NCBI RefSeq assembly: GCF_001307765.1
Contig: NZ_LKBA01000004.1
Span: 496,001-560,000 of the forward strand
Origin: Aliiroseovarius crassostreae
GTDB lineage: Bacteria; Pseudomonadota; Alphaproteobacteria; Rhodobacterales; Rhodobacteraceae
Direction: 5' to 3'
Length of the DNA stretch: 64,000 bases
Shown here: positions 1-7,078 of the stretch, piece after piece
Layout: each line of letters starts with the position of its first letter
How positions within the stretch are numbered: position 1 is the stretch's first letter
Notes under the pieces: model-generated
What the model saw: the letters and a program-made list of their open reading frames with translations, nothing else
Databases searched by the model: none
Told to the model about the DNA's origin: nothing
Position numbers and translations under genes: made by a program

Positions 1-166
1 CTTCCAGCCACTCAGTCTGGTGGGCCATAAGGATACCTTCGGCCAGCGGGTCCAGATCCTCGGGGATCTCACCGCCACGCACAAAGCTATCAGGAAGCTT
101 GGCCGGATCTCGATCGAGCACCGGCGGCCCTGCGATGACATTGGGATCGTTAGCCGGCTCACTCAT
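1..166 (-). CDS. Phage terminase large subunit (Mu Gp28-like), N-terminal part only
   Basis: An open frame starts at ATG 166 and runs off the left edge without a stop. It overlaps the preceding gene by ATGA. The 55 visible residues begin MSEPANDPNV and end with LAEGILMAHQTEWLE, which resembles the 'LLPYQ..W' segment found just before the ATPase domain of Mu-like large terminases. The Walker motifs are outside the window. The assignment rests on this short segment and on position directly after the Gp27 (small terminase) gene, so it is an inference from synteny more than from domain content. Confidence 0.6.
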   Translation of the reverse strand, partial: MSEPANDPNVIAGPPVLDRDPAKLPDSFVRGGEIPEDLDPLAEGILMAHQTEWLE

Positions 167-396
167 GAAAACACCGCCTTTGGCCGGCATATCTTCCAGC
201 CTTGCCGCTGAAGGCCCCGCCAGATCAGCACCCGCTCATCTTCGCTCATCCGTGCAAAAGCTTCTGTCCGACCGGTCTGACGCTTCACCGCAGCGGACAC
301 GGCATCATCGCGCGCCTCGCCCTCGGTCCCAAAGACCATGGACTTTCTGCCCTTCGGATCTTTCCAGAGCCAACCGATCGGAAATTCGCCCTTCAT
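163..396 (-). CDS. Small phage protein of unknown function
   Basis: A 77-residue basic protein (MKGEFPIGWLWKDPKG...) between the Gp27 gene and the terminase. ATG 396 overlaps the upstream stop as TGATG; a GTG at 399 is an alternative start. The N-terminal half (FPIGWLWKDPKGRKSMVFGTEGEA) looks like a small beta-rich module and the C-terminal half is helical. I do not recognise a family. Translational coupling on both sides supports it as a real gene of the packaging module. Confidence 0.6.
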   Translation of the reverse strand: MKGEFPIGWLWKDPKGRKSMVFGTEGEARDDAVSAAVKRQTGRTEAFARMSEDERVLIWRGLQRQGWKICRPKAVFS

Positions 397-959
397 CACT
401 TCTTCACCCCCAGCACGTTGCGGCGGATCTCGGCGGCGCGGTCTGCGCTCATACCTTTCTCGGCAGTTACGGCATCAATGGCGCTTTCCACGCCATCTTC
501 AAACTTGGCTTGCATCTCGCGGCGGCGATCGACGGAAATCTTCTGCGAGTTCACCGCGGCCTGAAGCGCGCGGGCCAGTTCCATTGCACCTTTGGGCGTA
601 ATCTCAGCGTCACCTTCCATCAATTCGAATATCAGCGTTTTGATGGTCTCGGCGGCGATGATGGTCAGATCATCAGTTTGCCCAGGATCCAGGCGCTCAG
701 TCAGCGCTGCGGTGATCGCCCGCACTTCTTCATGACGGCGCGCCATCGAGGCCAGCCGGATTGAGTGGCGATTGAAGGCCGAAAGAGAAATGGGGCCCAG
801 CTCGAGTTCGGCCAGGCGCGCGTTGAAGTCCTCGTGGATCTCTTTCTGAGTGCGCTCCCGCTCTTTCAGCTCCTGAAATGCCCAGGCAACAATCCCGTCC
901 GCCTCGGGTGGCAGAAGATCAATTGAGGAAAGTCGGCCCCGTCCCGTGCGCCGCGCCAT
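396..959 (-). CDS. Mu Gp27-like protein, DUF3486 (small terminase candidate)
   Basis: The 187-residue protein starts MARRTGRGRLSSIDLLPPEA, the typical DUF3486 opening (basic stretch, then SSIDLLP). It is helical throughout with a segment of the form 'tQkEIhedfNarLaeLeLgpIS.SAFNRHs', suggesting an HTH-like DNA-binding unit. In Mu-like phages the Gp27 family sits just before the large terminase and is thought to act as the small packaging subunit; the order here is the same. ATG 959 is preferred over a longer frame from 1001 because GGAGGG lies 8 to 9 nt upstream. Confidence 0.85.
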   Translation of the reverse strand: MARRTGRGRLSSIDLLPPEADGIVAWAFQELKERERTQKEIHEDFNARLAELELGPISLSAFNRHSIRLASMARRHEEVRAITAALTERLDPGQTDDLTIIAAETIKTLIFELMEGDAEITPKGAMELARALQAAVNSQKISVDRRREMQAKFEDGVESAIDAVTAEKGMSADRAAEIRRNVLGVKK

Positions 960-963
960 GACG

Positions 964-1281
964 TCAAGCCCTCCGGCGTGAAGGGCTACTGATCCCCTCA
1001 ATCTTGGCGCGCCGCTCCAGGTGATCTTCGCCTTGCTGGGTGAGCTCAGCCACCAGAACCGAACCCGCCTCAGTCAAGATCACGGCCTGCGCTTCGGTTT
1101 CGAGCCAGCGCAGTTGAGTGTGGACATACTCGCGTGACCGGTTGATCGCGAAGCTTTCCAGAACTTTGGTGATCATGGTGGAATTCAACCGACCGGCTTT
1201 TTCCTCCGACAATGCGCGCAGGATGATCAGCCGGGCTTCGGCGTTGAAATGGTCGGAATACCCGTCAAAAAGCTGGCTCAT
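964..1281 (-). CDS. Mu Gp26-like phage protein (VpaChn25_0724-type)
   Basis: A 105-residue protein beginning MSQLFDGYSDHFNAEARLIILRAL. The layout is a winged-helix-like fold: helix (ARLIILRALSEE), second helix (LNSTMITKVLESF), recognition-like helix (SREYVHTQLRWLETEA), then a beta hairpin (AVILTEAGSVLVAELT). That is the pattern of small phage proteins encoded between DUF2730 and DUF3486 genes. It overlaps the upstream DUF2730 gene by ATGA and is 4 nt before the Gp27 start. The family name is from memory; its role in the virion or in packaging is not established. Confidence 0.7.
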   Translation of the reverse strand: MSQLFDGYSDHFNAEARLIILRALSEEKAGRLNSTMITKVLESFAINRSREYVHTQLRWLETEAQAVILTEAGSVLVAELTQQGEDHLERRAKIEGISSPSRRRA

Positions 1282-1649
1282 TTTGCGGCCCCTTGTGAGA
1301 GATTGATCAGATAGGTTTCGATGCGGATCACACCCGCTTGGGTGGCTTTGCCCGTTTCTTCGAGAAGGTTGATCTTCCCAAACATCTCGGCGTGTGCCAG
1401 TTCCAGCTTGTGCAGATCATCACGGCTTGGCAGTTTCAGCACGTCTTCTTCGACTTGGCCGACGCGGGCCTTCAATGCCTGCACTTCCGTTGTCAGCTCT
1501 CCCAACTGGGTGCTGGACACGACATTCTTGCGCTCGGAAAACAGCCAGCCTTTGTAGCGAAGAACAAAGCCCACCGCCAACACGGCGAAGACAACGAGGG
1601 CGCCGACAAGACCACCGTCTTCTAAAATTGCGAGGAGGTGCTTTTCCAT
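1278..1649 (-). CDS. DUF2730 phage protein (Mu Gp25-like), membrane-anchored coiled coil
   Basis: The 123-residue protein starts MEKHLLAILEDGGLVGALVV at ATG 1649. Residues about 10 to 30 form one transmembrane helix (LVGALVVFAVLAVGFVLRY). The remainder is a coiled coil (LTTEVQALKARVGQVEEDVLKL...). This one-TM plus coiled-coil plan and the position before the Gp26/Gp27-like genes fit DUF2730. A longer frame from 1742 is rejected because it crosses the upstream membrane gene. Biochemical function is unknown. Confidence 0.75.
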   Translation of the reverse strand: MEKHLLAILEDGGLVGALVVFAVLAVGFVLRYKGWLFSERKNVVSSTQLGELTTEVQALKARVGQVEEDVLKLPSRDDLHKLELAHAEMFGKINLLEETGKATQAGVIRIETYLINLSQGAAK

Positions 1650-2053
1650 GCGAGATACGACCCTGATACTGCACACGCGAGAGCGAGAATTGTGTAATTG
1701 AGATTGGCGGTGGTTGAGAGAGAAGTGGCCCAGAAGTTCCAAGCGATGACGCTCCAGGATCCGGCAGCCAGGGCCATAGCAACAAAGCGCAGCTCCATCC
1801 GATACCGGCGACGGTTCAGCATTGCGATGATCTGAAGCATCGCAACACCGCCAAAGAAATAGGCCCAGAGCACAGCAGCCACGGCGTCAAATCCGCGATA
1901 GGCTTCATTGTGCAAAAGCTCGGGTTGCAGCAAAAGCACCTTTGCCCAGGCAAACAGGTTAAGCATCGAGAAGATCTCAAACAGGCGCACCTCGTCATAA
2001 AAGACGAATGCGGCCAGGCGGCGGAGGAGCGGTTTCAAAGCTTCACCGGCCAT
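1622..2053 (-). CDS. Phage membrane protein, holin-like candidate
   Basis: A 143-residue protein starting MAGEALKPLLRRLAAFVFYD at ATG 2053, overlapping the zinc-finger gene upstream by 11 nt and the DUF2730 start downstream by 28 nt. It has about four hydrophobic segments, for example FEIFSMLNLFAWAKVLLLQ, AVAAVLWAYFFGGVAMLQIIAM, RFVAMALAAGSWSVIAWNFWA and NYTILALACAVSGSYLAW. Small multi-pass proteins in the lysis-to-packaging stretch of Mu-like phages are often holins or antiholins, but no specific family is recognised. Function is inferred from location and topology only. Confidence 0.65.
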   Translation of the reverse strand: MAGEALKPLLRRLAAFVFYDEVRLFEIFSMLNLFAWAKVLLLQPELLHNEAYRGFDAVAAVLWAYFFGGVAMLQIIAMLNRRRYRMELRFVAMALAAGSWSVIAWNFWATSLSTTANLNYTILALACAVSGSYLAWKSTSSQF

Positions 2054-2264
2054 AGCGACGAGCACTCTGTTCCGCGTGGTTCTGGCATGCCAGACAACGT
2101 GTGGCAAAGGGGGCTGCCGCACGGCGCGCGGCGGAGATTTCTTCACCACAGTCGATACATTCGACCGACCCCGTGCCCTCAACAACTGCCCGTGAGCGGT
2201 TGGCAAGGCTGTCGCATTCGCGCTGCACAGCGGCTTCTGCGGCTTCAATATGGCACTCATTCAT
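2043..2264 (-). CDS. TraR/DksA C4-type zinc finger protein
   Basis: A 73-residue protein starting MNECHIEAAEAAVQRECDSL. The second half carries the four zinc-binding cysteines as C-x2-C (ECIDCGEEIS) and C-x2-C (TRCLACQNHAE) about 17 residues apart, the DksA/TraR zinc-finger signature. Short phage TraR-like proteins bind RNA polymerase in the secondary channel and can mimic DksA with ppGpp. The long coiled-coil arm of DksA is absent, as in TraR. It overlaps genes on both sides, so it is co-expressed with the lysis and packaging genes. Confidence 0.85.
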   Translation of the reverse strand: MNECHIEAAEAAVQRECDSLANRSRAVVEGTGSVECIDCGEEISAARRAAAPFATRCLACQNHAEQSARRYGR

Positions 2265-2572
2265 GCGCTCCCCTCACAGGTTTGTTCTGCCACATCCCGG
2301 ATGGTTTCTTTGGAGTGGGCTTCCGCCAAACTGTTCAACATCAGCGCGGCATCACAACCGCCTGTTGACACATTCAACCCCCAAGCATCGCCATAGGCTG
2401 CGGCCAGTAAAAGGGAGGTCTCTACCAGATGGACCTTCGTGGCTTCAGCCCCCTGTCCAAGCTCTTCGGCAATCATGGCCTCAGCTGCGATGTGAAGCTT
2501 TGCGGCCATCTCAGAGATCTGGGCTGCGGTCAGCCGTTGCGACAGATCCTTTACGATTTCATCAGCCGTCAT
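2261..2572 (-). CDS. Phage protein of unknown function, helical
   Basis: A 103-residue acidic, alpha-helical protein (MTADEIVKDLSQRLTAAQIS...). ATG 2572 has AAGG 8 nt upstream; a TTG at 2578 overlapping the holin stop is an alternative start. No motif is recognised. The gene overlaps the DksA-type gene by ATGA and follows the holin gene, so it belongs to the lysis cluster and might be a lysis accessory. That role is positional inference only. Confidence 0.55.
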   Translation of the reverse strand: MTADEIVKDLSQRLTAAQISEMAAKLHIAAEAMIAEELGQGAEATKVHLVETSLLLAAAYGDAWGLNVSTGGCDAALMLNSLAEAHSKETIRDVAEQTCEGSA

Positions 2573-2574
2573 GA

Positions 2575-3159
2575 TCAACGCCTTGGTTTAGGAGGTTGAG
2601 GGTTTTTCCAATCTTCAAGCGCCGGATTTTCAAATTCATCAAGGACAGCATCAGCCAATGCGGTATCGGTTCCGGTATTGGCCACACCGGGGCTGTCATG
2701 GCGCAATTCGCGGATCTGCTTGATATTCTCCAAGACTACAGGAAGCCGTTGGGTAGCCTCAGCAATGGACTTATGGAACTCCTGTGATTTCACCTGGTAC
2801 CGCCCGCCGAAATAGAAAGACACCACCACCCCGGCAAACCACCAAAGCGGCTGCGGGACCAGGGCAAGCCCCTGCATACGCTCGGCAAACCAAAGCGGAT
2901 CAATCATTGCCATGGCAAACAGCGTGAAGACTGCAATCACCATCAAGGGGCGCGGCAGGCGGTTCAGACCATCCATGAAGCGATCAAACAAGCCTTTGCG
3001 GGCATGCTGGAATTCACCGGCATATTGGGCCAACGCAGCCTGATCATAGTTGGCGGCACGCTGCGCGCCCGCCTCAGTGTTTGCACGAAACACACCAACG
3101 GTTTCCGCAACCACATTCCGGCCACCGCCGAAAAGCCCTTTCAGGATATTCAGTTTCAT
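2575..3159 (-). CDS. Phage holin family protein (3TM/GTA-holin type)
   Basis: The protein has 194 residues from ATG 3159 (AGGAGC about 8 nt upstream). The N-terminus MKLNILKGLFGGGRNVVAETVGVFRANTEAGAQR resembles the GTA/phage '3TM holin' family, with hydrophobic segments near residues 70 to 90 (PLMVIAVFTLFAMAMIDPLWF) and 105 to 120 (QPLWWFAGVVVSFYFGGRY). The C-terminal quarter is hydrophilic and proline-rich at the end. Holins make the inner-membrane lesion that releases endolysin. The endolysin gene lies immediately upstream, 67 nt away. Confidence 0.8.
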   Translation of the reverse strand: MKLNILKGLFGGGRNVVAETVGVFRANTEAGAQRAANYDQAALAQYAGEFQHARKGLFDRFMDGLNRLPRPLMVIAVFTLFAMAMIDPLWFAERMQGLALVPQPLWWFAGVVVSFYFGGRYQVKSQEFHKSIAEATQRLPVVLENIKQIRELRHDSPGVANTGTDTALADAVLDEFENPALEDWKNPQPPKPRR

Positions 3160-3226
3160 CTCTTTGCTCCTAGCTCGCGCCAAATCACATCAATCTGTAA
3201 GGACAGGCGCCAATCAAACGGGACGA

Positions 3227-3838
3227 TCAGGACCACCGGGCAACGCGCGCTTCAAATTGCGCATCCGACATGTGGTAACGGGGGGAAATGAACTCCTCGG
3301 CGCGGCGGATCCAACCACCTTTGCCGCCATTTCGACGGCGCGCATATTTGCGAGAGGCCGGGCGGCGATCAGCCAAACGGAAATAGTAGTTGCGGCGCGC
3401 AACCCCATAGGCATCCACCAGAGCATTTCCGGCGCGGGCGTACACCCGCTTTGCCGCCGCTGCGGTTTTCGGCCCCAGCGCCCCATCCGCCACAACGGGC
3501 TCCTGGAACTCACCCAAGAGGCGCTGAAGGATCCGCACGGCGTTGGAGCCCGCGTTCACCTGCATATCGAAAACCGTGGCTTGCAGCGCCTCCGGTAACA
3601 GGTGGATCCGAGGTTTCTGGAAGTAATGCTGGATGAAAATATCAACCGCCTGATCACGCGACAGAAGGCGCACGTCACGCGTATTCACTACGCCGTTGTG
3701 ATCAAGGTCGATCTTGAGACGGCGCATGGTGTGGATAGTCACACCGTAATTGGTTGCGCCGCCAGGATCGTCGGGATCGTTTACATACCCGCCTTCACGT
3801 CCAACGATTTCTTCTGCGATTTCACGAACGGTTTTCAT
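3227..3838 (-). CDS. Endolysin, glycoside hydrolase family 108 N-acetylmuramidase
   Basis: A 203-residue protein with the GH108 signature near residues 14 to 34: catalytic Glu in the REGGYVNDPDDPGGATNYGVT segment. The second half (about 100 to 190) matches the peptidoglycan-binding module usually joined to GH108, including DMQVNAGSNAVRILQRLL and DGALGPKTAAAAK. It cleaves the glycan strand of peptidoglycan at lysis. There is no signal peptide, so export must depend on the holin. It is the first gene after a 73-nt gap that contains a perfect inverted repeat, consistent with the start of a late transcription unit. Confidence 0.92.
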   Translation of the reverse strand: MKTVREIAEEIVGREGGYVNDPDDPGGATNYGVTIHTMRRLKIDLDHNGVVNTRDVRLLSRDQAVDIFIQHYFQKPRIHLLPEALQATVFDMQVNAGSNAVRILQRLLGEFQEPVVADGALGPKTAAAAKRVYARAGNALVDAYGVARRNYYFRLADRRPASRKYARRRNGGKGGWIRRAEEFISPRYHMSDAQFEARVARWS

Positions 3839-3891
3839 GGCCCACCTTCAAATTGATGAGCCGAAATTACTTTTGGTTGTGAGCGAATAGA

Positions 3892-3910
3892 TTGGTAGCG
3901 CCGCTACCAA
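3892..3910. promoter_or_regulatory. Perfect 9+1+9 inverted repeat before the endolysin gene
   Basis: TTGGTAGCG and CGCTACCAA flank a single C. The repeat begins 1 nt after the stop codon of the Mor/C-like gene and lies about 55 nt before the endolysin start. No T-run follows it on the transcribed strand, so it does not read as a classical terminator. Mor and C of Mu are dimers that bind dyad sites at activator-dependent promoters, so an activator site is the simplest reading; an RNA hairpin is the alternative. Confidence 0.55.
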
Positions 3911-3911
3911 A

Positions 3912-4322
3912 TCAGTCAAAGAGGTCGGGATGATCCGAGCGCGGGGTCGCGCCCTGCTTCTTTGACTTGCGCCGGAAGACTGTTGTCCGGTGGCTGCCCG
4001 TTGCAACGGCGATCTTATCTGCTGATACGCCAGCGGCAATCATTTCGTCAATCTTTCTGCGACGGCGGACCAAATCCATATTGGGACTGCATGGCAAATC
4101 AAGAACCACGCCGCCCTTGCCGCCGTAGCCGGTGCGGAAATACGCGCAGATGGTTTCGGCGGCATCACGTCCCACGGCACCCACCAGCCAGTGGTTTTCC
4201 TTGGGATGGGCCGGAAGGGAAATGCGACTTCCACCACGGGCATCGGCCATCGCCAGGGCAGCATCCAGCCCCGCCGCCTCGGCGATCTCTGCCAGCAAAG
4301 GTGGAAGCCAGGAGAAGCTCAC
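3912..4322 (-). CDS. Mor/C-family late transcription activator
   Basis: The 136-residue protein has the Mor-family layout: an N-terminal dimerisation part with ADARGGSRISLP and LVGAVGRDAAETICAYF...GGVVLDLP, and a C-terminal HTH (RRRKIDEMIAAGVSADKIAVATGSHRTTVFRR). Mu Mor and C have 129 and 140 residues. They activate middle and late transcription by bending weak promoters for RNA polymerase. Here it lies between GemA and the endolysin, the position of C in Mu. ATG 4322 overlaps the GemA stop by ATGA. Confidence 0.75.
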   Translation of the reverse strand: MSFSWLPPLLAEIAEAAGLDAALAMADARGGSRISLPAHPKENHWLVGAVGRDAAETICAYFRTGYGGKGGVVLDLPCSPNMDLVRRRRKIDEMIAAGVSADKIAVATGSHRTTVFRRKSKKQGATPRSDHPDLFD

Positions 4323-4957
4323 GAATTCATCTCCTCAACTTCGAGACGCCGAACCACTCTACCCAAGGTATTCATGAGGTCCATCCAATTCTCATGGGTG
4401 CATTCAGACATCGGAATGCCCGTTTGCTGGAATACCCAATCGTCAAACTTCAGACCGGAGAACGGCGGGTTCACGCCCTGGACAAGCCACCACTGCGCCA
4501 GCGTGATCTTGTACCCCGGTAGGCGGGTGTATGCTGGTGCGAGGCGACGATCTGCCCAAGAAACACCCTTGCGCTCCAGCATCTTTTTCAGCGCCTCAAT
4601 CACTGCCTTTGCATCTTCCGGTTCCCGGATCCAATTGGCGTGGCCGACCTTGGCCTGGCGAACGGCAAAGCGGTTCAGCGATCGATCATCGCGGGATTTG
4701 ACGAGCCCCATGTTCCAACATGCAATCCAGAGAGCCTGGATCTTTTTGGCATAAGGGCCAGAGATCGGTTTGCGCTTTGACGTGCGGGTTGCGCCCATTG
4801 CATCAAGAGCCGCGAGCAATGCTTTGGTCTGTTTCGGGGACAGGCCACGCGTCGAACGCTGGCCCGTGTGCTTCTCAACAAAATCGCGCCAGGCATCATC
4901 TTCCTTTAAAGAATGAACCTGTCGACGCTTGGCATGGATGGCTTTGAGGGCGCTCAT
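4319..4957 (-). CDS. gemA: GemA-like regulatory protein (Mu Gp16, DUF1018)
   Basis: A 212-residue protein starting MSALKAIHAKRRQVHSLKED, followed by the family segment WRDFVEKHTGQRSTRGLSPKQTKALL and a second block YAKKIQALWIACWNMGLV, both typical of DUF1018. The C-terminal half (WVFQQTGIPMSECTHENWMDLMNTLGRVVRR) completes the family. In Mu, GemA modulates host gene expression and DNA supercoiling; the exact mechanism is unclear. ATG 4957 is chosen over the longer frame because it overlaps the upstream stop by ATGA. Confidence 0.88.
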   Translation of the reverse strand: MSALKAIHAKRRQVHSLKEDDAWRDFVEKHTGQRSTRGLSPKQTKALLAALDAMGATRTSKRKPISGPYAKKIQALWIACWNMGLVKSRDDRSLNRFAVRQAKVGHANWIREPEDAKAVIEALKKMLERKGVSWADRRLAPAYTRLPGYKITLAQWWLVQGVNPPFSGLKFDDWVFQQTGIPMSECTHENWMDLMNTLGRVVRRLEVEEMNS

Positions 4958-5385
4958 GACGCCATGCCCTGCTCGCGCCACACAGCCATACGGTTGTTCC
5001 GCCAATCAATTGCAAGCGGGACCACATCAGAAATGTCTTCAACATAGATGTATGTGCCGGAGGACATCCCGAAGCCATAGCTGGTGTAGCCATTTGGGTG
5101 GAAGTGGACAGGCTTGGGAGTTTGGACTTTTACAACAAACCCATAAAGACCTTTTTGGGCAATCCATTCCAAAAAACCTTCTTCGTCACAGGCCCATTTA
5201 GGGGCGCTATTGAACACTGCCATGGTTTTGTGGAGATGGGAGGCGCCTTCGATCGCGTCCAAGATAACTTCTTCAAAGAAGTCATCATTTGAAAAGCCTT
5301 CTACCGCACCAGCGAGCCAGACGATTTCATCTAGCCGCAGATTTTCGTCAAAGAGTTTTTGCGCTACACTTGCGAGGTTCATCAT
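4954..5385 (-). CDS. Phage early-region protein, unknown
   Basis: A 143-residue acidic protein starting MMNLASVAQKLFDENLRLDE, with GGAG 5 nt before the first of two adjacent ATGs. The N-terminal half is helical. The C-terminal half has a run of aromatic beta-strand-like segments (YGFVVKVQTPKPVHFHPNGYTSYGFGMSSGTYIYVEDI). I do not recognise a family. It is translationally coupled to gemA and to the small gene before it. Confidence 0.6.
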   Translation of the reverse strand: MMNLASVAQKLFDENLRLDEIVWLAGAVEGFSNDDFFEEVILDAIEGASHLHKTMAVFNSAPKWACDEEGFLEWIAQKGLYGFVVKVQTPKPVHFHPNGYTSYGFGMSSGTYIYVEDISDVVPLAIDWRNNRMAVWREQGMAS

Positions 5386-5579
5386 ACCTTCTCCGCATTT
5401 GCAAAAGCGTCCTGGATCGGCACCATGCGCTTGGACATGAGGTGGATCAGACAGGCCATTGCGACGATTTCGGTGTGTGTCACCATTTCGGCACCACGCT
5501 TGCCGCGCGCGTCGATCTTGCGCATGGCGCTGGCTGAATGGGCGATCATCTCGGGTTCGGTGAAACGAGCATCAGCCAT
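5382..5579 (-). CDS. Small phage protein, unknown
   Basis: 65 residues from ATG 5579 (MADARFTEPEMIAHSASAMR...). It overlaps both neighbours by a few nucleotides, the strongest evidence that it is expressed. The sequence is helical, with two basic patches (RKIDARGKRGAE, LMSKRMV). No motif identifies a function. A longer frame from 5627 is rejected because it runs well into the preceding gene. Confidence 0.55.
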   Translation of the reverse strand: MADARFTEPEMIAHSASAMRKIDARGKRGAEMVTHTEIVAMACLIHLMSKRMVPIQDAFANAEKV

Positions 5580-5814
5580 GACCGGCCCCTTTCTTCCGCA
5601 GTTCCAAAGAAAAGCTGATAGAGCCAAGTTCGGGTTTGAAATCGTCGATCACCGGCACCACTTCAAAGCGCGCGTTGATTTTTGCGCCAAGCTCGTAGAC
5701 CAACGCATCCAGTGTCGCCTCGGAAACCAGCACATCGTTGAGCCCAACCATGGCCTCGCGGACCAAAACTAGCATGTCATCCGAGTTGACCAGGCAGTTG
5801 ACGTTATGCTGCAT
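5572..5814 (-). CDS. Small phage protein, unknown
   Basis: 80 residues from ATG 5814 (MQHNVNCLVNSDDMLVLVRE...). The centre is an amphipathic helical stretch and the end is beta-like with a basic tail (FSLELRKKGAGHG). It overlaps the DUF3164 gene by 11 nt and the next small gene by 8 nt. No family recognised. Location between DUF3164 and gemA suggests an early, accessory role. Confidence 0.55.
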   Translation of the reverse strand: MQHNVNCLVNSDDMLVLVREAMVGLNDVLVSEATLDALVYELGAKINARFEVVPVIDDFKPELGSISFSLELRKKGAGHG

Positions 5815-6487
5815 CGTCGCCCCCTGACCCATCACTGGACAGATCCTCGGCATTTGCCAAATTGATCTGCATCGATTTGAAGTTAGTGCTGATGTTTTCA
5901 CGCGTCGAAATGACGACATATTGGCGGGTGTCTTCTACACGCTGGCTGTCTTTCACAGCCTCCATAGCGCGCTCCCAGGTCGGATGATCGATATTCCAGC
6001 GGCGCATTGCGTAGAGCGCTGAACGGTTCACCTTGCCCTGTTTGTCCACTTCGAAGGCATAGTTCAGAAGGGCCTGCAATTCATCAGGAACCCCTTCACT
6101 CACTTCCTGGACGTATTCATCCACAAGCGCTTTTGCGACCTTCAGCTCGGGGCCGAATTCGATCTTGTCATGGATACTGACCTCAATCTTCAGAAGGCCG
6201 TCAAAGGATTTGAAGCTGACATTGCCTCGCCCACCCTCGCGCAGCCCACGCATTTTGATGCCATACTGCTCACCAAGAAGGGCCGTAAGTGCGTTCAGAT
6301 CGTCATAGGTATGTTCGCGAAAACGAGCGATTTGGCTCATTAGATCAGTCGCAAACTGATGAATATCACGCACGGTTTTATCCACCAAAACGTCTGATGG
6401 TTTCATGATGCGGGCCGGCACTTGATGGCCCTTGCCATTGATGTAGTGGGTGATTTCACCCTTGTCGTTCGTGAGGTAGCTCGACAT
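5804..6487 (-). CDS. DUF3164 family phage protein
   Basis: The 227-residue protein opens with a short beta segment (MSSYLTNDKGEITHYINGKGHQVP) and continues as the DUF3164 body, with PSDVLVDKTVRDI and a central YDDLNALTALLGEQYGIK stretch. DUF3164 is common in the early region of Mu-like phages, usually near MuB and GemA as here. Biochemical activity is unknown. The acidic tail (EDLSSDGSGGDDAA) is low-complexity. A 30-nt gap separates it from the DnaA-domain protein upstream. Confidence 0.82.
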   Translation of the reverse strand: MSSYLTNDKGEITHYINGKGHQVPARIMKPSDVLVDKTVRDIHQFATDLMSQIARFREHTYDDLNALTALLGEQYGIKMRGLREGGRGNVSFKSFDGLLKIEVSIHDKIEFGPELKVAKALVDEYVQEVSEGVPDELQALLNYAFEVDKQGKVNRSALYAMRRWNIDHPTWERAMEAVKDSQRVEDTRQYVVISTRENISTNFKSMQINLANAEDLSSDGSGGDDAA

Positions 6488-6517
6488 TGAAACTGTCTCC
6501 TATTAAGGGTTGTTGGG

Positions 6518-7078
6518 TCAGCCCGCCTTTGCAGCAGGCATCTCCCCAAATTGCTTCAGAAGCCCACTCATCTGCGTTGCCAGCCCTTTGGTGCGACGCA
6601 ACTCGTCGTCCGCGGCCAGCAGGTAACGAGCCAGCAGCTCCAGTTCATTTGTGGTCAGCGGGTTCTTGGAGGCGTTGCGGCCAAGAATGCGGCGTGCAAT
6701 CCCCAGCGGATCTTTGCACTCTTCCGGCTGAAGTACCGGTTGGCCGTCGACAAGCTGGTGGCCGCTGCCGGTGCCCCGGATCTGCACCTCAAGTCGGCTT
6801 TTCAGTTCCCCCAGGCGAAGGCGGTATTCAGGATCTTTATCCACCTTGGCCTGCGCCTTGTTGATGAGGTTCGTAACCGTTGCGTGATCACGACCACCCA
6901 TTCCATGCCCAATGTTACTCAGCGACATATCGGTTAGAGATTTTGCCAACCAGCATGCCTCCGACCGGGCAAGGACAAATTCAGGCAAGCGGGAACTGGA
7001 CTTAAGATCCAGAAGGGTCACGTCATGCTCACGGCAAATCACTTCCAGGATCTTTTTGTAGGGGCGCCAATAGTTCAT
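6518..7078 (-). CDS. Phage protein with a DnaA domain IV-like DNA-binding region
   Basis: A 186-residue protein whose residues about 10 to 95 match the C-terminal domain of DnaA: an HTH followed by SLSNIGHGMGGRDHATVTNLINKA, where GGRDHATV is the DnaA-box recognition signature. The AAA+ domain of DnaA is entirely absent. The C-terminal half is helical and may dimerise. The gene overlaps the MuB-like gene by ATGA. It may bind DnaA boxes to influence host or phage replication; this is inference from the domain. Confidence 0.8.
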   Translation of the reverse strand: MNYWRPYKKILEVICREHDVTLLDLKSSSRLPEFVLARSEACWLAKSLTDMSLSNIGHGMGGRDHATVTNLINKAQAKVDKDPEYRLRLGELKSRLEVQIRGTGSGHQLVDGQPVLQPEECKDPLGIARRILGRNASKNPLTTNELELLARYLLAADDELRRTKGLATQMSGLLKQFGEMPAAKAG

